From positions 19,405 through 38,928 of the forward strand of contig CAJTQG010000024.1 of assembly GCA_910578605.1 (NCBI GenBank): a stretch of 19,524 bases of DNA, given 5' to 3'. The stretch comes from an uncultured Lachnospiraceae bacterium (GTDB lineage Bacteria; Bacillota; Clostridia; Lachnospirales; Lachnospiraceae). Position 1 is the stretch's first letter, and every line of letters begins with the position of its first letter. The notes beneath the pieces were generated by a model that saw only the letters and a list, made by a program, of their open reading frames with translations, ran no database searches and was not told the DNA's origin. Made by a program: the position numbers and the translations under genes. Below are positions 14,483-19,524 of this stretch, one piece after another.

Positions 14483-15589
14483 ATGAATAAGGAAAATAGA
14501 GAACAAAACAGGCTTCCTCTTGTTTCAATTATAGTGCCGGCCTATAATGTAGCCCCCTATATAGAAGAATGTGTACAATCCCTGTTGGAGCAGTCGTATA
14601 AAAATATAGAAATCATTATAGTAAATGATGGTTCTACAGACAAAACAGGGGAGCTTAGTGATGTTTATTCTCATACTTATTCAAATGTGAAGGTGCTCCA
14701 CAAAAAAAACGGAGGACTTTCCTCGGCGCGAAATGCAGGTATTCAAAGGGCAAAAGGGGAGTATATCGCTTTTGTGGATTCCGATGACTATGTGGCGCCG
14801 GACTATGTGAAAACTTTGTTGGAATTGTTGGTGCACCACGATGGGGACATTGCAGTATGTGGTTTTGTGCGGACGCAAAAGAGAAAAAGAGAAGTGGAGG
14901 AGTATACTGTAAAAAAGCAACAGAAAAATGAGCAACAAAATGAGCAACAAAATGAGCAACAAAAAGAACAACAGAAAGAACAACAGAAAGAACAACAGGC
15001 AGAAAAGTCAATACGAGTGCTTACAGGCATGGAGGCTTTAAATCAGCTGTATTCCCCTAAAAGATTATATTATGTTGTAAGCTGGAATAAATTGTACAAG
15101 ACTAGTTTGTTTGATGGTGTTTCTTATCCTGAGGGAATGCTTCATGAAGATGAAGCGGTAATTCATAAGTTGTATCATGGGGCTGACAAGGTGGTGCTTA
15201 CAAGAAAGCCGTTGTATTACTACTATATGTCGGATTCTAGTATTATGAGGGGGAGTTATAAGGTGGAGCGAATGGGCATTCTGCATACTTATATGGAGCG
15301 AATGGAGATGTTTGCACAGGACAAAAATACTTTTATGGAAGATAATTCCTGCAAGCAATGTATGGTGGCTGCTCTTATGCATTATTATTTTTGCAGAAGA
15401 GACAAGAAAATACCAAAAAGGAAGGCAGAGGAATGTCTGACTATTTTTCATAAATGTAAGTCTCACATGAAGAGAGCAGTTCATATATCATGGAAATATA
15501 AAATGTTTTTTAAGTGGGCATCTCTTTCTCCCTATTTAGCAGGGAAATTAGTGGACATAAAGGTGAATCGTTTTTATCGCGGAGAATAG
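14483..15589 (+). CDS. Family-2 glycosyltransferase with a 12-bp tandem repeat
   Basis: This 368-residue GT-A enzyme is related to the preceding one: LVSIIVPAYNVAPYIEE, VNDGSTDKTG (D49), GGLSSARNAGI and DSDDY (99-103). Residues 149-172 are a Gln/Glu/Asn/Lys linker encoded by six 12-base units, splitting the donor-binding half from the acceptor half (NKLYKTSLFDG, FPEGMLHEDEA-like motif). ATG 14483 is chosen because homology begins just after it and AAAGGA (14464-14469) precedes it; an in-frame ATG further up (14399) lacks a ribosome site. The role is inferred to be surface polysaccharide or glycoprotein assembly. It lies 123 bases after the first glycosyltransferase. Confidence 0.85.
   Translation: MNKENREQNRLPLVSIIVPAYNVAPYIEECVQSLLEQSYKNIEIIIVNDGSTDKTGELSDVYSHTYSNVKVLHKKNGGLSSARNAGIQRAKGEYIAFVDSDDYVAPDYVKTLLELLVHHDGDIAVCGFVRTQKRKREVEEYTVKKQQKNEQQNEQQNEQQKEQQKEQQKEQQAEKSIRVLTGMEALNQLYSPKRLYYVVSWNKLYKTSLFDGVSYPEGMLHEDEAVIHKLYHGADKVVLTRKPLYYYYMSDSSIMRGSYKVERMGILHTYMERMEMFAQDKNTFMEDNSCKQCMVAALMHYYFCRRDKKIPKRKAEECLTIFHKCKSHMKRAVHISWKYKMFFKWASLSPYLAGKLVDIKVNRFYRGE
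14927..14998 (+). repeat. In-frame 12-bp tandem repeat in a coding region
   Basis: Six consecutive 12-base units lie in frame: three of AATGAGCAACAA (14927-14962, Asn-Glu-Gln-Gln) and three of AAAGAACAACAG (14963-14998, Lys-Glu-Gln-Gln). Because the unit is a multiple of three, copy-number change would lengthen or shorten the linker without breaking the frame. Confidence 0.9.
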
Positions 15590-15621
15590 AAATATGATTT
15601 AGGAAGGATAAATAAAAAAGA

Positions 15622-16440
15622 ATGAAATGTGCGGTTTGTCAGATGGAGATAGAACCATATCAAAAACAAAATAATTATAAAAAAGCAGAAAAATATATAA
15701 AGGTGGCAAGGGAACATAATGCTCATTTAATCCTGTTTCCGGAAATGAGTTTTACTGGTTTTTTGATGGATACAGAATTGACAGGGGAATGGAATGAGGA
15801 AACTCTCACATATATGAGAAATACTGCAAAAAAGCATGAGATTGCTATTGGGTTTGGCTGGGTTAAAAATAGAAGGAACAAGAAGGCACAAAATCATTAT
15901 ACAATTGTATCTAAGGATGGAGAAATTCTTGGAGATTATATAAAAGTACATCCATTTAGTTTTGGCAGAGAGGACGAATATTTTCAAGGAGGAATGGAGC
16001 TTGTATCATTTCCGCTTGAAGATATTCACGTTGGCATACAAATCTGTTATGATTTACGGTTTCCGGAAGCATTTCAAAGCTTGTCAAGGAATTGTGATGT
16101 GATTGTAGTACCTGCTAATTGGCCTGGTAAGAGGGGGGCGGATTGGAAATGTCTCCTTCAAGCTCGGGCAATAGAAAATCAGTGCTATATAGTGGGGGTT
16201 AACTGTGTAGGTGAATGGGGGGGACAGCAATATTTGGGCGATAGTGTTTGTTATTTGCCAGATGGAGCATTGAGTTGCAGGGCAGGGTCAGAGGAAACAT
16301 TGTTCTTTGCGGAGATAAAGCAAGATGTAGAACAATACCGCAGCCGTTTCACAACAAAAAAGGACAGAAAAAATTCACTTTATATGCAGTGGTATAGGGA
16401 GATGGAAACGAGGGAAGAGTCTCTAAAGAGAAATTGTTAA
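15622..16440 (+). CDS. Nitrilase-superfamily carbon-nitrogen hydrolase
   Basis: This 272-residue amidohydrolase has the catalytic triad E41 (FPEMSFTG), K108 (YIKVHPFSF) and C142 (QICYDLRFPE). The KVHPF and CYDLRFPE wording is closest to the omega-amidase/Nit2-YafV group, which deaminates alpha-keto acid amides such as 2-oxoglutaramate; other branches hydrolyse carbamoyl groups, so the substrate is not settled. It is soluble and cytoplasmic. AGGAAGGA (~15600-15607) lies somewhat far from ATG 15622. It follows the glycosyltransferase by 32 bases and may ride on the same transcript without sharing a pathway. The C-terminus ends normally for the family. Confidence 0.88.
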   Translation: MKCAVCQMEIEPYQKQNNYKKAEKYIKVAREHNAHLILFPEMSFTGFLMDTELTGEWNEETLTYMRNTAKKHEIAIGFGWVKNRRNKKAQNHYTIVSKDGEILGDYIKVHPFSFGREDEYFQGGMELVSFPLEDIHVGIQICYDLRFPEAFQSLSRNCDVIVVPANWPGKRGADWKCLLQARAIENQCYIVGVNCVGEWGGQQYLGDSVCYLPDGALSCRAGSEETLFFAEIKQDVEQYRSRFTTKKDRKNSLYMQWYREMETREESLKRNC

Positions 16441-16497
16441 AAGAAAGTGATGATATTGCACAAAAAATATATACAAAATATAAGAAATATAGTATAA

Positions 16498-16651
16498 TAG
16501 TAACAATGTGTTTAGTCGTGATATTATATGTGCTGTTTTTTTAAGTTCTGTCAACTAATACATAAAATTTAGAAAAGCAAGAATGGAAAAACAAGAGAAC
16601 AAATACGGAAAAATGAAAAGAAAATAGAGAAATAAAGGCGGTTGATGTCAG
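16498..16651 (+). other. Leader before the EAL-LamG gene
   Basis: The 211-base gap is A/T-rich. A possible promoter is TTGCAC (16456-16461), 17 bases, TATAAG (16479-16484); a perfect TATAAT lies further on, at about 16493, but without a good -35. I saw no cyclic-di-GMP riboswitch motif. AAAGGCGG (16635-16641) is the ribosome site. Confidence 0.35.
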
Positions 16652-18967
16652 GTGGCGAAAATTAACAAAAAAGAATTATTAAATGAAAAAGAACGATTAC
16701 AAAAAATTACGGGTATGCTTTCAAATATAGTGTTTGAGTATGATGTACAGAGGGATACCCTTATGAATAGGGTTGGATATGAGGGAAGTAAGCTACGTAA
16801 AATATATGTGAATAATGCTTCTGTTCAAATGAGGCAGTACATAGCTCCTGAAGATATGGCAATGTTTGAGGAAGTGCTGCAGGAAATGCAGCAGGGAAAA
16901 GAGAAGATTGAAAAAGAATTTCGTGTTTTGACGGAAGATAAAAAGGAATTTTGGGTGAGACTGCAGGGTATTAGCGGTGTAAGTGAAGATAACGAAAGAT
17001 ATGTGGTAGGAATTATCAATAAAATCAAAGAGCATAATTTGCAGGAGCGAGACAGTATGACGCTTTTGTATCATTATGATGCTTTTATTTATCTTGTACA
17101 GAAATTCATGTCTTCAGAGTTAAAGAAAAATAAAATAGCCATTATATATTCGGATATCCGTCATTTTAAATTTGTAAATGACACATATGGTTATAATGTG
17201 GGAGATGAGCTGTTAAAGGATTTTGCAAAAAAAATAGTACATGAGAGTAAAAATGTGCTTTGTGCGGCCAGAGTGTACTCGGATAATTTTATTTCTGCTG
17301 TGAGAGTGGGAGAGGGAGCGACAAAGGAAGAGGTTGAAAAAAGAGTTAACAGCTTAAATAGGCAGATTGAAAGGGAGTTTAAAGAGAGATTTCAGGACAG
17401 CAGATTGGTTGTCAATACAGGTGTTTATTTTATTGAAGATAAAAATGAAAATTTGGAGACAGCGATTTCTAATGCCAATTTTGCCAGGAAGCAGGCGAAG
17501 AGGTTAAAGAAAACGGAATGTGTGTTGTTCAGTGAGGAGGAATCCAAAGAGATGCAGCGTCAGCTGCAGCTTATTTCGGATTTGCCTAAAGCAATCAAGA
17601 ATGGTGAGCTGGTTGTTTATTATCAGCCTAAGGTGGAGTGCGGCACTACAAGAGTGGTTGGGGCTGAGGCGCTGATTCGCTGGATTAAGCCAGACGGTAA
17701 ATTTATTTATCCTGACCAGTTTATACCAGTGTTTGAGCAGAATGGATGTATTATTGATGTAGATTATTTTGTGTATAAGAAAGTATTTTCCTATTTAAGA
17801 GATAGACTGGATAGGGGACTGGTAGTTGTTCCTATATCTATGAATGTTTCCAGAGTACATTTAGAAGATAATAAACTGATTCAATATATTATGCAGCTTT
17901 TTGATGAATATCAGATTCCGCCAGAACTGGTAGAATTTGAATTGACAGAAAATGTATATATTGAAAATATGTCCCAGGTACAAGATATGCTTTCCAAATT
18001 AAGAGCATTGGGAACAAAGGTTTCTATGGATGATTTTGGCTCGGGTTATTCCTCCTTGAATGTGCTTAACAAGTTGCCTATAGATGTACTTAAGCTCGAC
18101 AAGGTCTTTATGAAAAATGAAGTGCTTGAGGAGAATGATTGTATCATTATACATTGTATTGTGGACATGGCAAAGAAATTACATATATCTGTATTGTGTG
18201 AAGGTATTGAGACAATGGAACAAAGCCGATTCTTAAGCAGAGTGGGCTGTGATATTCTTCAAGGTTATCTCTATGGGAAGCCTATGACACAGAGAGATTT
18301 TGATGCGTTTGTGGAAAAATATGCAGATGCCCAGATAGAACAGATTCATTTTCCTTTGGACGGAACGTTGTCAGATACAGAAAATGTATATCATGGAAAA
18401 ATATATGGGGAGAATGTATGCTTTAAAAAGAACATTCTTCAAGACAGGGCTGTACTGTACTTCCCGGGAGGAGAGCCAGGAGACAATATTGTAGAGCTGC
18501 CGCCGGAAGTTTTTATTAATGATAGTTATACTATTTCCTTTTGGATGAATGCAGAAAAATTAAACCTTTGGACTAGTGTAATGTACAGTTCTTTCAGCAA
18601 CGGATTCCACAGTGTAATGCCTAGAGGCTGGGATTTCAAAACTATGTTTAGAATTAAAGAGGAGGCAAAGCTGGACGAGTGGAGTGATGCGGGAAGCAGC
18701 AATACAATGAAAGAAAATACATGGTATCTGGTTACCATTACATTTAACAGTGAAAATAAAGTGTCTGTGTTGTATATCAATGGACAGCGTGCAGGAATTA
18801 AAGAAGATAATCCGGTTTTAAAATTATCAGAAAGGCTGGTGCTTGGAGGAGATATTTATCAAAAAGGTTTTCAAGGGTATATAGCTGATTTTAGAATTTA
18901 TAATAAGCCCTTGTCAGAGATTGATATACATGAACAATATAAAGAGGATAGAAAAATATATCAATAA
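16652..18967 (+). CDS. PAS, degenerate GGDEF, EAL phosphodiesterase with LamG-like C-terminus
   Basis: This 771-residue protein starts with GTG at 16652, ten bases after AAAGGCGG. A PAS-like sensor (~15-125) comes first. The GGDEF domain (~135-295) is degenerate: the signature reads RVYSDNF (207-213), so cyclase activity is not expected. The EAL domain (~305-555) keeps its catalytic set: E339 (EAL), N398, ELTE (430-433), D460-D461 (DDFGSGYSSL), K481, E517 and Q537. It should therefore hydrolyse cyclic di-GMP. Residues ~598-765 resemble a LamG/concanavalin-like jelly roll (YTISFWMNAE, TWYLVTITFN, VSVLYINGQRAG, GYIADFRIYNKPLSE). No signal peptide or membrane helix is visible, so this normally extracellular carbohydrate-binding fold appears to be cytosolic. 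The gene is monocistronic, ending at a strong terminator. Confidence 0.88.
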   Translation: MAKINKKELLNEKERLQKITGMLSNIVFEYDVQRDTLMNRVGYEGSKLRKIYVNNASVQMRQYIAPEDMAMFEEVLQEMQQGKEKIEKEFRVLTEDKKEFWVRLQGISGVSEDNERYVVGIINKIKEHNLQERDSMTLLYHYDAFIYLVQKFMSSELKKNKIAIIYSDIRHFKFVNDTYGYNVGDELLKDFAKKIVHESKNVLCAARVYSDNFISAVRVGEGATKEEVEKRVNSLNRQIEREFKERFQDSRLVVNTGVYFIEDKNENLETAISNANFARKQAKRLKKTECVLFSEEESKEMQRQLQLISDLPKAIKNGELVVYYQPKVECGTTRVVGAEALIRWIKPDGKFIYPDQFIPVFEQNGCIIDVDYFVYKKVFSYLRDRLDRGLVVVPISMNVSRVHLEDNKLIQYIMQLFDEYQIPPELVEFELTENVYIENMSQVQDMLSKLRALGTKVSMDDFGSGYSSLNVLNKLPIDVLKLDKVFMKNEVLEENDCIIIHCIVDMAKKLHISVLCEGIETMEQSRFLSRVGCDILQGYLYGKPMTQRDFDAFVEKYADAQIEQIHFPLDGTLSDTENVYHGKIYGENVCFKKNILQDRAVLYFPGGEPGDNIVELPPEVFINDSYTISFWMNAEKLNLWTSVMYSSFSNGFHSVMPRGWDFKTMFRIKEEAKLDEWSDAGSSNTMKENTWYLVTITFNSENKVSVLYINGQRAGIKEDNPVLKLSERLVLGGDIYQKGFQGYIADFRIYNKPLSEIDIHEQYKEDRKIYQ

Positions 18968-18968
18968 A

Positions 18969-19003
18969 AATACTAAGGTGGTTAACCGCCTTAGTATTTT
19001 TTT
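18969..19003 (+). terminator. Strong terminator after the EAL-LamG gene
   Basis: AATACTAAGGTGG (18969-18981) pairs over 13 positions, one G-U, with CCGCCTTAGTATT (18986-18998) around a TTAA loop, followed by T's to 19003. It isolates the rRNA operon from upstream transcription. Confidence 0.92.
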
Positions 19004-19057
19004 GTCTGTTTGCAATGATATGTTTAAAAATGAAATGTGTAGAATTTAGAAAAATAT

Positions 19058-19086
19058 TTGACAGATATTTAGATATTGGATAGAAA
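19058..19086 (+). promoter_or_regulatory. Possible upstream rRNA promoter (P1)
   Basis: A perfect TTGACA (19058-19063), 17 bases, then TAGAAA (19081-19086). The -10 is weak. Tandem promoters are common before rRNA operons, and no other gene lies downstream in the window. Confidence 0.4.
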
Positions 19087-19228
19087 GATAGATGTGTGTT
19101 AGATTAGATTTAGGTTTAAGAAAATTTGCTGGACATAGACCGTTGCTGCAAGAGGAGAACTTTTTGGGAGGAATAAAGATACAAAAATCAAAAAAAACAA
19201 TAAAAAATAAAAAAGTTTCAAAAAGTGG

Positions 19229-19260
19229 TTGACGGCCTGGAAAAAATATGCTAATATAAT
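19229..19260 (+). promoter_or_regulatory. Main rRNA operon promoter (P2) with A-rich upstream element
   Basis: TTGACG (19229-19234) and TAATAT (19252-19257) at 17-base spacing, or the overlapping TATAAT at 19255-19260 with a long spacer. A run of A/T-rich DNA at ~19180-19225 upstream resembles an UP element. The transcript would start near 19265, ~240 bases before the 16S gene. Confidence 0.7.
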
Positions 19261-19335
19261 CTGGCTGTCGCAAAAACAGCAAAAGAGACAAAAAAGAACA
19301 ACCTTATCCCAGAATCCGAGAGGAGAGGGAGGGCG

Positions 19336-19349
19336 GAACATTGAAAACT
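19336..19349 (+). promoter_or_regulatory. boxA-like antitermination site in the rRNA leader
   Basis: GAACATTGAAAACT resembles the Bacillota rRNA boxA (TTGAAAACT), which recruits NusB/NusE and helps polymerase through rRNA operons. It lies about 70 bases after the promoter, in the usual leader position. Confidence 0.5.
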
Positions 19350-19424
19350 AAACAGTACAAAAACCATCCCTGAAAATTCAAAAAAGAAATAAAGAATTCA
19401 GAGAATAAAAGAAAGCAAAGGAAT

Positions 19425-19448
19425 GAAGGGAACCGAAAGGGGAACTTC
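19425..19448 (+). other. Leader hairpin with tandem purine mismatches
   Basis: GAAG (19425-19428) pairs with CTTC (19445-19448), and CC (19433-19434) with GG (19439-19440) under a GAAA tetraloop. Between them GGAA faces GGAA, a symmetric set of tandem G-A mismatches that can form a stable sheared-pair motif. It may act in processing or folding of the pre-16S leader. Confidence 0.4.
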
Positions 19449-19504
19449 AGGAAAATGCAGACAGTAAAGAAAAGATAGCTAACGTTATCTGGGACAGAAA
19501 AAAC

Positions 19505-19524
19505 TTATAACGAGAGTTTGATCC
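19505..19524 (+). rRNA. 16S ribosomal RNA, 5' end only
   Basis: The final bases, GAGAGTTTGATCC at 19512-19524, are the universally conserved 5' end of bacterial 16S rRNA (the common 27F primer region). The exact mature 5' end is estimated by comparison with Bacillota. The rest of the gene lies beyond the window. Confidence 0.9.

Noticed and set aside
14655..15030. Long minus-strand frames rich in Phe/Cys/Leu opposite the second glycosyltransferase
   Set aside because: They are mirror images of the 12-bp repeat and the coding bias of the + strand gene, with no ribosome sites.
1..19524. CRISPR arrays, insertion sequences, prophage genes, tRNA genes or defence islands
   Set aside because: No spaced repeats of CRISPR type, no transposase or integrase motifs and no tRNA cloverleaf were seen on either strand.

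Overview
The window reads as low-GC Bacillota, most likely a Clostridia/Lachnospiraceae chromosome. The basis is the strong AGGAGG-type ribosome sites, A/T-rich intergenic DNA, TTGACA/TATAAT promoters, intrinsic terminators, and the family mix (short MutS2-like ATPase, GreA-type factor, GH42, LytTR regulator). Every gene I can support is on the + strand. The window ends in the first ~20 bases of a 16S rRNA gene, so all genes run co-directionally with an rRNA operon.

Layout. 1-550: a long gene-poor leader with a consensus promoter, a strong Shine-Dalgarno site, short leader ORFs, a hairpin, an imperfect 50-nt-period repeat and two tandem intrinsic terminators. 551-2470: a MutS2-like ATPase without a normal Smr nuclease domain. 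2840-3993: an XRE regulator overlapped by a LytTR response regulator, with no kinase in view. 4124-6641: a ZIP metal transporter, a YfcE-type phosphoesterase and an Eis-like GNAT acetyltransferase. 6804-7892: tryptophanyl-tRNA synthetase with its own promoter and terminator. 8102-8605: a GreA-family elongation factor.

8717-16440 looks like a carbohydrate block: a LacI-family regulator with a perfect cre-like operator in its own promoter region, UDP-glucose 4-epimerase (GalE), a GH42 beta-galactosidase, two family-2 glycosyltransferases and a nitrilase-superfamily amidohydrolase. GH42 would release galactose, and GalE links the UDP-galactose and UDP-glucose pools that could feed the glycosyltransferases. 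That functional link is inferred from adjacency. No sugar transporter or galactokinase is present in the window.

16652-18967 encodes a PAS, degenerate GGDEF, intact EAL protein with a C-terminal LamG-like domain and no visible secretion or membrane signal, closed by a strong terminator. 19004-19524 is the rRNA operon promoter and leader.

The most unusual items are the EAL-LamG fusion, the untranslated leader at 1-470, the kinase-less XRE/LytTR pair with a substituted receiver switch residue, and an in-frame 12-bp tandem repeat inside a glycosyltransferase gene. I saw no CRISPR array, prophage, insertion sequence, tRNA gene or clear defence system.
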